DNA from: an uncultured Pelagibacteraceae bacterium
GTDB taxonomy: Bacteria; Pseudomonadota; Alphaproteobacteria; Pelagibacterales; Pelagibacteraceae
Direction: 5' to 3'
DNA length: 64,000 bases
NCBI GenBank assembly: GCA_902624315.1
Contig: CACNXC010000002.1
Location: forward strand, 124,001-188,000
The notes beneath the pieces are model-generated. The model ran no database searches. It worked only from the letters and a program-made list of their open reading frames with translations, and had not been told where the DNA came from. Of the stretch, positions 9,260 through 17,715 are shown in pieces (positions within the stretch are counted from its first letter, which is position 1; every line of letters begins with the position of its first letter). The position numbers and the translations under genes were made by a program.

Positions 9260-9466
9260 ATGAAAAATTCAGGTATTAACGTTAAAGAAAAGCTTATAGC
9301 TAGATACCTTGAAAAAGATCCACCATCAACTCAATCAAAAAGTAGCAACATAAACGTTCTTTTAAATAGAATTGCAGTTAATAAAAAAAATGAAAGCAGA
9401 AAAAAATTGTATTTTTCAGCAGCTGCTTCAACAGGGTTGATTTTATTTGGTCTAATCATTTTTTAA
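9260..9466 (+). CDS. Small C-tail-anchored membrane protein, uncharacterised, similar layout to preceding gene
   Basis: 68 aa, single C-terminal TM YFSAAASTGLILFGLIIF. Confidence 0.55.
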   Translation: MKNSGINVKEKLIARYLEKDPPSTQSKSSNINVLLNRIAVNKKNESRKKLYFSAAASTGLILFGLIIF

Positions 9467-9559
9467 GAGAATATTATTAAATTTTCTCTAAATTAATAAC
9501 TTTTACTTAATTAATAATTATTGAATCAAATTATTAAACTATTATAAATCTCATCAAAA

Positions 9560-9636
9560 GGCGGGGTAGCTCAGTTGGTTAGAGCGCGGGACTCATAAGC
9601 CCGAGGTCAGTGGTTCGATCCCACTTCCCGCTACCA
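9560..9636 (+). tRNA. tRNA with CAT anticodon (elongator Met most likely; Ile2 not excluded)
   Basis: 77-nt cloverleaf GGCGGGGTAGCTC...CTCATAA...GGTTCGATCC...TCCCGCTACCA, encoded CCA. Confidence 0.93.
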
Positions 9637-9652
9637 CAATTAGTAAATTGAT

Positions 9653-10495
9653 ATGAAAACTTTTGATTTAAGTGTCATAATAACTTCATTTCATAGTAGA
9701 GATAAAATTTTTAGCTGCATCGAGTCGATTGAAAAAGGTGTTAAAGTTATTGTAATTGAAAATTCAAATGATCAAAAATTAAAACAAGAAATTGAGACTA
9801 AGTATCAGAATGTTGAATGCATTTTATCTGAAGAAAACCTAGGATATGGGGCAGGAAATAATCTAGGTTTATCAATGGTTAAAACAACTTATGCTCTGAT
9901 ACTAAATCCTGACGTAACTTTAATAAATGATGCTATTAGAAAATTTTTTTTGTCCATTAATAATTTAGAGGATTTTGGAGTTATTGCACCTGTATCTCAT
10001 AATGAAAAATATAATAATTTTAATATTGCTATTGATAAAGTAATTAAAGAAGTTGATAGTGTGAAAGGTTTTGCCATGTTTTTGAATATGAAAAATCTTA
10101 AAAAGATTAATTTTTTTGATGACAATTTTTTTCTTTATTTTGAAGAAATTGACTTATGTAGAAGACTCAAAAATAATAATTCAAAAATATTCATAGATCC
10201 CTCAATAGAAGTAAATCATTTAGGAGGAACTTCTCATAATTCACAAATTGAAAAGCCTATGGAGCTTTCAAGAAATTGGCACTGGATGTGGTCGACATTC
10301 TATTTTCATAAAAAACATTATGGGTACTTATCTGCGACAATAAAGATTCTCCCAAAATTATTTTCATCTTTTTTTAAATTCATAATATTTTTTATAACAT
10401 TTCAAAAGTACAAAAGTGAAATCTATAAACATAGGTTATTAGGGATTATTAATTCTGTTCTATTGAGAAAATCATCTTTTAGGCCTAAGCTATAA
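9653..10495 (+). CDS. Glycosyltransferase family 2
   Basis: SVIITSFHSRDKIFSCIESIEKG, LSEENLGYGAGNNLGL, LNPDVTL; rhamnosyltransferase-like GT2. Confidence 0.85.
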   Translation: MKTFDLSVIITSFHSRDKIFSCIESIEKGVKVIVIENSNDQKLKQEIETKYQNVECILSEENLGYGAGNNLGLSMVKTTYALILNPDVTLINDAIRKFFLSINNLEDFGVIAPVSHNEKYNNFNIAIDKVIKEVDSVKGFAMFLNMKNLKKINFFDDNFFLYFEEIDLCRRLKNNNSKIFIDPSIEVNHLGGTSHNSQIEKPMELSRNWHWMWSTFYFHKKHYGYLSATIKILPKLFSSFFKFIIFFITFQKYKSEIYKHRLLGIINSVLLRKSSFRPKL

Positions 10496-10531
10496 ATAAT
10501 TCTTGTGTTAGTCTTTTAGAAATTTATCAAA

Positions 10532-11209
10532 TTAATATTTTTTTTTTAATTCCTCTACACTAATTACTCTTAAAAATTTTTTATAATTTTCATAATAATC
10601 TTTAAACTTCAGATTAACTGGACTTTTTTTTATTTCTAAAATTGATGAATTTTTCTCTTTTTTTATTATTCCAATACCTTGATCCATTTCACAAGTAAAA
10701 ATTTCCAAGTCTTCTCTTTGCCTTAAGTCAACTATTGCTTTCCAAACATCCCCATTCCATATCATTCTATATCTCGGAACAGCTTGTTTACTGAGGCTAT
10801 CGGGCATGCAATCGTGCACCAATATAATACCATTTTCTTTTAAAAAATTTATTGAATTTAATATATCTTTTTTTACTTGATCATATGTATGTAGGCCATC
10901 AATGAAAACTATGTCAAATTTTTTCTTATTTTCTCTAAAAAATTCATCACTTGTTTTTCTTACATTCCCACCACTACTTGGGTCTACACCAACTTTATTT
11001 TGTATCTTAATTTTTGAAAACAACTGATCTTGATCACAGCCTATTTCCAAGTAATCAGAATATCCATATTTATTAATCAAATATTCAATAAGATCCCAAC
11101 GAAAATAATTTTGTGGGAAATTGTAATGAAGTTTACCTTTAAAATTTTCGACGAAAAGGTTGTAATATATTTTGTTAAATATTTTAGAAATTTTATTTAA
11201 TCTCTCCAT
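10532..11209 (-). CDS. Class I SAM-dependent methyltransferase
   Basis: YLEIGCDQDQLFSKI, FDIVFIDGLHTYDQVKKDI. Confidence 0.75.
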   Translation of the reverse strand: MERLNKISKIFNKIYYNLFVENFKGKLHYNFPQNYFRWDLIEYLINKYGYSDYLEIGCDQDQLFSKIKIQNKVGVDPSSGGNVRKTSDEFFRENKKKFDIVFIDGLHTYDQVKKDILNSINFLKENGIILVHDCMPDSLSKQAVPRYRMIWNGDVWKAIVDLRQREDLEIFTCEMDQGIGIIKKEKNSSILEIKKSPVNLKFKDYYENYKKFLRVISVEELKKKY

Positions 11210-11211
11210 TT

Positions 11212-11739
11212 TTAATGACCTGGAAAATCAATTAAATTTTCAACTTTATAACCTTTTTTTACTAATTTGTTCGTCCCATTGAGATCAAACAAATTTATAA
11301 CAAAAATAAAAGCAGCAACTTTTCCTTTTGAAATTTCAACTAACTTAGCTGCTGCCTCAGCAGTACCACCAGTTGCGATTAAATCATCAATAATTAAAAC
11401 ACTTTCATTTTCATCAATAGAATCTTTATGCACCTCTATTGTTGCTGTTCCATATTCAAGCTCAAAATCTATTGAATGAACATCAGCAGGTAATTTATTT
11501 TTTTTTCTTAGCATCACAAATGGTTTCTTTAATACAAATGAAACAGCAGACGCAAAGACAAAGCCTCTTGATTCAATAGCTGCAATTTTATCAAATTTTA
11601 CTTTTTTACTCCTTTCAACTATCTGATTAATTGTTTCAGAAAATGCTTTTTCATTTTTAATCAATGTGGTTATATCTCTGAATAGTATCCCTTTTTTTGG
11701 GTAATCCGGAATAGATCTAATAAAATCTTTTAAATTCAT
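11212..11739 (-). CDS. apt: Adenine phosphoribosyltransferase
   Basis: IRSIPDYPKKGILFRDITTL; PRPP motif VLIIDDLIATGGTA. Confidence 0.95.
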   Translation of the reverse strand: MNLKDFIRSIPDYPKKGILFRDITTLIKNEKAFSETINQIVERSKKVKFDKIAAIESRGFVFASAVSFVLKKPFVMLRKKNKLPADVHSIDFELEYGTATIEVHKDSIDENESVLIIDDLIATGGTAEAAAKLVEISKGKVAAFIFVINLFDLNGTNKLVKKGYKVENLIDFPGH

Positions 11740-11781
11740 AAGGTTAAATTATATATTAATAATTAATTAAAATATTTTAAG

Positions 11782-12654
11782 ATGACAATAAATAAATTAG
11801 CAATCATTGGTGGAAGTGGTTTATATGATGTTGAGGAATTTGAAAATCGAGAGTTAGTTGATTTACAAACTCCCTGGGGGAAACCTTCAGATCAGATTTT
11901 AAAGACAAAATATAAAAATAAAGAGGTTTATTTTTTACCAAGACACGGAAGGGGGCATTTTATTTCACCTTCAAAAATAAATTTTAGAGCTAATATTGAT
12001 GCGTTAAAACAATTAGGTGTTTCTGACATTGTTTCTGTATCAGCTGTCGGATCTTTAAAAGTAGACTTACCACCAGGTAAATTTGTAATCGTTGATCAAT
12101 TTATAGATAGAACTTTTGCAAGAAACAAAACATTCTTTGATGACGAAATCGTTGCCCATGTTTCTATGGCCCATCCAACATCCAATGGTCTAATGAATGC
12201 GTGTGAAGAAGCTATTAAAAAAGAAAAAATAGAATATCAAAGAGGTGGAACTTATATAGTTATGGAAGGTCCGCAATTCTCAACTTTAGCTGAATCCAAT
12301 CTTTATAGATCGTGGAAAGCTGATGTAATTGGTATGACTAATATGCCAGAAGCCAAATTAGCTAGAGAGGCAGAAATTAGGTATGCATCTGTTTCAATGG
12401 TAACAGATTATGATTGTTGGCATCCAGATCATGAAAATGTAGACGTGCAACAAGTAATAAAAGTTCTTTTAGGAAATGCGGCTAAAGCAAAAAATATGAT
12501 TAAAAATTTGATAGAAAATTTTGAAAATCATATTGATCCTAAAGATCCAACAAACAATTGCTTGGATGTTGCTATTATTACTGCACCAGAAAAAAGAACA
12601 AAAAAAACTATAGATAAACTTAAAACAGTTGCGGGTAGAGTTCTAAATAAATGA
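11782..12654 (+). CDS. mtnP: S-methyl-5'-thioadenosine phosphorylase
   Basis: IIGGSGLYDVEEF, PRHGRGHFISPSKINFRANI, TNMPEAKLAREAE. Confidence 0.93.
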   Translation: MTINKLAIIGGSGLYDVEEFENRELVDLQTPWGKPSDQILKTKYKNKEVYFLPRHGRGHFISPSKINFRANIDALKQLGVSDIVSVSAVGSLKVDLPPGKFVIVDQFIDRTFARNKTFFDDEIVAHVSMAHPTSNGLMNACEEAIKKEKIEYQRGGTYIVMEGPQFSTLAESNLYRSWKADVIGMTNMPEAKLAREAEIRYASVSMVTDYDCWHPDHENVDVQQVIKVLLGNAAKAKNMIKNLIENFENHIDPKDPTNNCLDVAIITAPEKRTKKTIDKLKTVAGRVLNK

Positions 12655-13721
12655 GAATTGAAGGAAAAGAGTATCGTACTATTTGGTTTGATGATAATGT
12701 TGTAAAAATTATTGATCAAACAAAACTACCACATCAATTTATCATAAAGGATCTAAAGACAGTTAAAGATGCAATTAATGCTATAAAGACAATGGAAGTA
12801 AGGGGTGCACCTTTGATAGGTGCTACCGCAGCTTATGGACTAGTTTTAGCTATTATTGAAAATAATGATCAATCATTTTTGAAAAAATCTGCAGATGATT
12901 TAATTAGTTCAAGACCTACAGCAATCAATTTAAAGTGGGCTGTTGATAGAATGTTGAATAGATTATCAGGTTTAAATAGTGATAAAATTTTAGAAATAGC
13001 TCTTAGTGAAGCAAAAGATATATGCGAAGAAGATATAAAATTTTGTGAAAATATAGGATTAAATGGTCTTAAAATAATAGAGCAAATTTATAATAAAAAA
13101 AAAGATACAGTTAATATACTAACTCATTGTAATGCAGGTTGGCTTGCAACAATAAATTGGGGGACCGCAACTTCTCCTATCTATCATGCACACAAAAAAG
13201 GAATTCCTGTTCATGTATGGGCAGATGAAACTAGACCAAGAAATCAAGGGGCAAATCTTACTTCTTACGAATTAAATGAAGAGGGAATTAAGAACACAAT
13301 CATTGCAGATAACACAGGTGGAATTTTGATGCAAAGAGGAGAGGTTGATATGTGTATTGTGGGAACAGACAGAACTCTAGCCAATGGAGATGTTTGTAAT
13401 AAAGTTGGAACTTATCTAAAAGCATTAGCAGCTCATGATAACAAAATTCCTTTTTATGTTGCACTACCAAGCTCAACAATTGACTGGAATATAAAAGATC
13501 ATAAAGATATTCCAATTGAGGAGAGAAATTCAGAGGAATTATCTCATGTAGAAGGTTTAGATGAGAAAGGAAATGTAAAGAAAATACAAATTTATCCAAA
13601 AAAAAGTAAAGCTATGAATTTGGCTTTTGATGTAACTCCAGCAGAATATGTTACAGGATTAATTACCGAAAAAGGCATATGTGAAGCATCAGAAAGAGGA
13701 CTAAAAAAATTATTTAAATGA
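12651..13721 (+). CDS. mtnA: S-methyl-5-thioribose-1-phosphate isomerase
   Basis: MEVRGAPLIGATAAYG, ILTHCNAGWLAT, GTDRTLANGDVCNKVGTY. Confidence 0.94.
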   Translation: MRIEGKEYRTIWFDDNVVKIIDQTKLPHQFIIKDLKTVKDAINAIKTMEVRGAPLIGATAAYGLVLAIIENNDQSFLKKSADDLISSRPTAINLKWAVDRMLNRLSGLNSDKILEIALSEAKDICEEDIKFCENIGLNGLKIIEQIYNKKKDTVNILTHCNAGWLATINWGTATSPIYHAHKKGIPVHVWADETRPRNQGANLTSYELNEEGIKNTIIADNTGGILMQRGEVDMCIVGTDRTLANGDVCNKVGTYLKALAAHDNKIPFYVALPSSTIDWNIKDHKDIPIEERNSEELSHVEGLDEKGNVKKIQIYPKKSKAMNLAFDVTPAEYVTGLITEKGICEASERGLKKLFK

Positions 13722-14374
13722 AGAATTTAGACCAAAGAAATCAAATTATTGAGCATTCTCTAAAATTGAACTCTACAAATCTTTCACCGCTTCGATCAGG
13801 AAATATATCTTTGAGAGCAGAACAAGATAATATTCAAGGTTATTTAATTACTCCATCAGGAAAAAAATATGAAACATTAAAGCCAGAAGATATTGTTTTT
13901 ATGGGTTTAAATGAAGAAGCAGAAAATAACGATACAGTAAACAAACCCTCATCCGAATGGAGATTTCATAGAGATATTTATATTAATAAAAAAGATGCCA
14001 AAGCAATTGTTCATGCACATTCTCCACACGCAACAGCTGTATCTTCACACGGAAAATCCATACCTCCGTTTCATTACATGATTGCTCTTGCAGGAGGAGA
14101 AGACATTAAATGTGCTGAATACGCTACTTTTGGGACAAAAGAACTTTCACAAAATGTAATTAAAGCTTTAGAAAATAGAAGTGCCTGTTTGATGTCTAAT
14201 CACGGACAGGTTGCTTTTGGAAAAAATCTAGACCAAGCATTTGAACTAGCACAAGAGATAGAAAATATTTGTCATCAATACACTATTGCACTAAAGTTAG
14301 GTGAGCCAAAGATTCTTTCATTAGAAGAAATGAAGAAAGTTTTGGAAAAAGCTAAAGATTATAAAAAAGGGTAA
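13718..14374 (+). CDS. Class II aldolase, FucA-like (candidate 5-methylthioribulose-1-phosphate aldolase)
   Basis: LRSGNISLR, PSSEWRFHRDIY, VHAHSPHATAVS, HYMIALAGGEDIKCAEYATFGT; ATGA overlap with mtnA. Confidence 0.82.
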   Translation: MKNLDQRNQIIEHSLKLNSTNLSPLRSGNISLRAEQDNIQGYLITPSGKKYETLKPEDIVFMGLNEEAENNDTVNKPSSEWRFHRDIYINKKDAKAIVHAHSPHATAVSSHGKSIPPFHYMIALAGGEDIKCAEYATFGTKELSQNVIKALENRSACLMSNHGQVAFGKNLDQAFELAQEIENICHQYTIALKLGEPKILSLEEMKKVLEKAKDYKKG

Positions 14375-14375
14375 T

Positions 14376-15416
14376 ATGATAAAAGTAGGGGAGCACATTA
14401 CTTTAGATATTATTGGTACTGATAAAGAATATGATCCATCAGTTTATGAAAGAGTTATCAAAGAGATTGCTAAAGTAGCTAAAGTTACAATCTTAAATAT
14501 ATCAAAATATAAGTTTGAACCGCAGGGCTTTACAATTCTTGCATTATTAGCTGAAAGTCATATCAGTTTTCATACATTTCCTGAAAAAGGAATTATAAGT
14601 TTTGATTTCTTTACTTGTGGAAAAATCAGTCCCTCAGTAGCGATTGATATTGTTAAAAAAGAATTTAAGCACAAAAGAATTGTAAAAAAAGAATTTAACA
14701 GAGATACAAGATCTCTTTATCACGATATTTACAGCTCCCCAGGCTTACAAAAATCATATGTTGTAAATGAAGTTTTGGAAGATTTTAAATCAAAGGTGGG
14801 TCAACATATTGAGATTTTAGAGTTAGAGCAATTCGGAAAATCGTTGTTTATTGATGGTGAAATTCAAGTAGCTGAGTCTGATGAACATTTGTACAGCTCA
14901 ACATTTGTGGGTGCAGGGTTAAAATTAAATAAAAAGAATGAAAGAGCTGCAATCATTGGTGGTGGTGACGGAGGAGTTGCCAGAGAATGCATATCTAAAA
15001 AATTTAATTTTATCGATTGGTATGAGCTTGATCCTGAGGTAGTTGAAGTTTGTAATAAACATTTAGGGGACATTGGAAAAAAAGCCACAGAGAAAAATTC
15101 AGTTAAATGTGTTTGGGGGGACGCGTTTCATAGTATTAAATCAGTAAAAGACGATACATACGATCATATTTTTGTAGATTTAAATGATGACCAGTTTTGT
15201 ATAGATTTGGCTGCAAAAAATATGGACTCTTTAGTAAGAATATTAAAACCAAAGGGTGTGATCACAGCACAAGTTGGCAGCCAAGATAAAAAACCTCTTC
15301 AAGTTGAAAATTGGATGAATGTTTTTCATCATCATTTTGGAAATACCAAATTATCTAGGGTTTATGTACCCAGTTTTGATTGTTCTTGGAATTTCTCGTC
15401 TTCAATAAATCATTAG
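14376..15416 (+). CDS. SpeD-SpeE fusion: S-adenosylmethionine decarboxylase-spermidine synthase
   Basis: N-terminal AdoMetDC with processing motif AESHISFHTFPE; C-terminal aminopropyltransferase with GGGDGGVARE and DLNDD. Confidence 0.92.
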   Translation: MIKVGEHITLDIIGTDKEYDPSVYERVIKEIAKVAKVTILNISKYKFEPQGFTILALLAESHISFHTFPEKGIISFDFFTCGKISPSVAIDIVKKEFKHKRIVKKEFNRDTRSLYHDIYSSPGLQKSYVVNEVLEDFKSKVGQHIEILELEQFGKSLFIDGEIQVAESDEHLYSSTFVGAGLKLNKKNERAAIIGGGDGGVARECISKKFNFIDWYELDPEVVEVCNKHLGDIGKKATEKNSVKCVWGDAFHSIKSVKDDTYDHIFVDLNDDQFCIDLAAKNMDSLVRILKPKGVITAQVGSQDKKPLQVENWMNVFHHHFGNTKLSRVYVPSFDCSWNFSSSINH

Positions 15417-15476
15417 TTTTTTCTTTTTAAAGTCTCTGATTTGTGAAATAATATTTTTTTATTAAAGGAGAGAACG

Positions 15477-16304
15477 ATGAATATATTTAAAAAAACTATT
15501 TTTTCAGTTTTATTTTCATTATTGATTATTGGAAATGTTAATGCTGATAAAATTAAAATTGGAACAGAAGGTGCTTATCCTCCATGGAATTCTAAAGATG
15601 CATCAGGTAAATTAATTGGATTTGAAGTTGAATTAGCTTACACACTTTGTAGATATATTGGACAACAATGTGAGATTGTTGAACAAGATTGGGATGGAAT
15701 GATACCAGCTTTAATTATGAGAAAATTTGATGCAATTATGGCAGGTATGTCTATTACTGCTGAAAGACAGAAAGCTATTAGCTTTTCTCAAGGTTATGCA
15801 GACGAAGTTGCATCTTTAGCAGTTATGAAAGGTTCTGACCTTGAAGGTATGGATACTCCAGAGGGGATCAATCTTACTTTAGGTGGTTCAGGTGTTAAAA
15901 AAACTTTAAAAACTTTAACAGGTGCACTTGCTGGTAAAACTGTTTGTACACAAACGGCAACTATTCACCAAAACTTTTTAGAATCTGGTGATGTTGGAAA
16001 AATAAATCTAAGAACTTACAAAACTCAAGATGAAGTCAACTTAGATTTAGCATCAGGAAGATGCGATGTTGCATTAGCAGCTGCAGTTGCTTTTACAGAT
16101 TATGCTGAAAAATCTGGTAAACCAGTTGTTCTTGTAGGTCCAACTTTTTCAGGTGGAGCATTTGGTAATGGTGTAGGAGTTGGAATTAGAAAAGACGATA
16201 CTGAATTATTAAAAGCATTTAACAAAGCAATCGAGAAGGCTAGAAAAAACGGAGACATTAGTAGAATAGCTACAAAATGGTTCGGTTTTGATGCCTCTAT
16301 GTAA
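15477..16304 (+). CDS. Amino-acid ABC transporter substrate-binding protein (SBP family 3)
   Basis: Signal peptide, GTEGAYPPWNSKDASGKLIGFEVELA; AGMSITAERQKAISFS. Confidence 0.9.
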   Translation: MNIFKKTIFSVLFSLLIIGNVNADKIKIGTEGAYPPWNSKDASGKLIGFEVELAYTLCRYIGQQCEIVEQDWDGMIPALIMRKFDAIMAGMSITAERQKAISFSQGYADEVASLAVMKGSDLEGMDTPEGINLTLGGSGVKKTLKTLTGALAGKTVCTQTATIHQNFLESGDVGKINLRTYKTQDEVNLDLASGRCDVALAAAVAFTDYAEKSGKPVVLVGPTFSGGAFGNGVGVGIRKDDTELLKAFNKAIEKARKNGDISRIATKWFGFDASM

Positions 16305-16316
16305 TTAATTTTAGAT

Positions 16317-16343
16317 TTGGCGACTATGATGTATAGTCGCCAA
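16317..16343 (+). promoter_or_regulatory. Perfect 10-bp stem-loop ending 5 nt before the permease start codon
   Basis: TTGGCGACTA-TGATGTA-TAGTCGCCAA; ATG at 16349. Confidence 0.75.
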
Positions 16344-16348
16344 TCTAT

Positions 16349-17041
16349 ATGGAACTTCTAGCATTTGGAGACAGTGGATGGGGTGACGAGTTATTTCGTG
16401 CCACTTTAATGACTATAGCTGTTTCAATTACAGCAATGATTATAGGTTTTCTTTTTGCGTTAATCTTTACTCCATTAAAATTATCTAAAAATAAGTTTTT
16501 AAATTTCATAGCTAATTCTTACACAACTATAATAAGAGGAGTCCCAGAATTATTAGTAATTTATCTTTTCTTTTTTGGTGGAACTGGTGCAGTTATGTTT
16601 GTTGCATCAATATTTGGTTATAATGAGTATATTGAAATAAATGCATTTATCACAGGTGCATTTGCAATTGGAATAATTTCTGGCGCTTATTCAACTGAAG
16701 TTTTTAGGGGAGCAATTCAATCAATTGATAAAGGTCAGTTCGAAGCTGCCAATGTATTAGGTTTAAATAAATTTGGAAAATTTTTTAAAATTATTTTACC
16801 TCAAACACTAAGATTAGCTATTCCAAATCTAAGTAATGTTTGGCAGATAACTCTAAAAGACACTTCTCTAATTTCAGTTACAGGTTTAGTTGAAATCATG
16901 AGACAATCTTATATTGCTGCTGGATCGACGAGAGATCCATTATTCTTTTATTCATTTGCTGCAGTTTTGTATTTACTACTTACTTTTGTGAGTATGAAAT
17001 TAATTAACAGATTAGAAGTTAAATATAGTAGGGGGTACTAA
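16349..17041 (+). CDS. Amino-acid ABC transporter permease
   Basis: HisM-type permease; EAANVLGLNKFGKFFKIILPQTLRLAIPN EAA loop. Confidence 0.9.
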   Translation: MELLAFGDSGWGDELFRATLMTIAVSITAMIIGFLFALIFTPLKLSKNKFLNFIANSYTTIIRGVPELLVIYLFFFGGTGAVMFVASIFGYNEYIEINAFITGAFAIGIISGAYSTEVFRGAIQSIDKGQFEAANVLGLNKFGKFFKIILPQTLRLAIPNLSNVWQITLKDTSLISVTGLVEIMRQSYIAAGSTRDPLFFYSFAAVLYLLLTFVSMKLINRLEVKYSRGY

Positions 17042-17715
17042 TGGATCTTGAATTAATGATTAATAGTCTGCCAAAGTTACTAAATGCTGCTGTAATAACT
17101 TTAAAACTTCTTTCAGTTTCTTTAATAATTGGATTATTCATTGGATTATTTTTTGCAATTCTAAGATTAAATAAAAATATATTTATCAATAGATTTGCTT
17201 ATGGATATTCTTATGTTTTTAGAGGTACACCACTTTTGGTACAGATATTCATTATTTATTTTGGATTAGGTCAGATTGAATATTTAAGATCGACAGTTTT
17301 ATGGGTAATTTTAAAAGAACCATATTGGTGTGCAATAATTGCTTTTGCTCTAAATACGGGTGCTTACACTTCAGAGATATTGAGATCAGCGTTTCAAACC
17401 ATTAAACTTGGTATAATAGAGGCCGGTAAAAGTTTGGGAATCTCAAATAAAGTAATCTTTTATAAAATTCAAATTCCCATCGCTATTAGACAATCTTTAC
17501 CAGCTTATGGAAATGAAATTATACTAATGATGAAAGGAACTTCTTTAGCAAGTACAGTCACCATAATGGACCTTACAGGTGTTGCAAAATATATAATTTC
17601 AACAACTTTTAAACCAATCGAGGTATTTATTGTTGCTGGTGGTATTTATCTATTTATGACATTTATAATTCATAATGTTATTAAGTTTTTAGAAAAGAAA
17701 TACAGCTTTAATTAA
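17041..17715 (+). CDS. Amino-acid ABC transporter permease
   Basis: EAGKSLGISNKVIFYKIQIPIAIRQSLPAYGNE EAA loop. Confidence 0.9.
   Translation: MDLELMINSLPKLLNAAVITLKLLSVSLIIGLFIGLFFAILRLNKNIFINRFAYGYSYVFRGTPLLVQIFIIYFGLGQIEYLRSTVLWVILKEPYWCAIIAFALNTGAYTSEILRSAFQTIKLGIIEAGKSLGISNKVIFYKIQIPIAIRQSLPAYGNEIILMMKGTSLASTVTIMDLTGVAKYIISTTFKPIEVFIVAGGIYLFMTFIIHNVIKFLEKKYSFN

Noticed and set aside
9467-9559. AGAGAA...TTCTCT inverted repeat before the tRNA
   Set aside because: Only six pairs with AT-rich loop; too weak to call a terminator
13300-13599. 99-aa ORF antisense to mtnA
   Set aside because: L/H/Q-rich shadow ORF over a conserved enzyme
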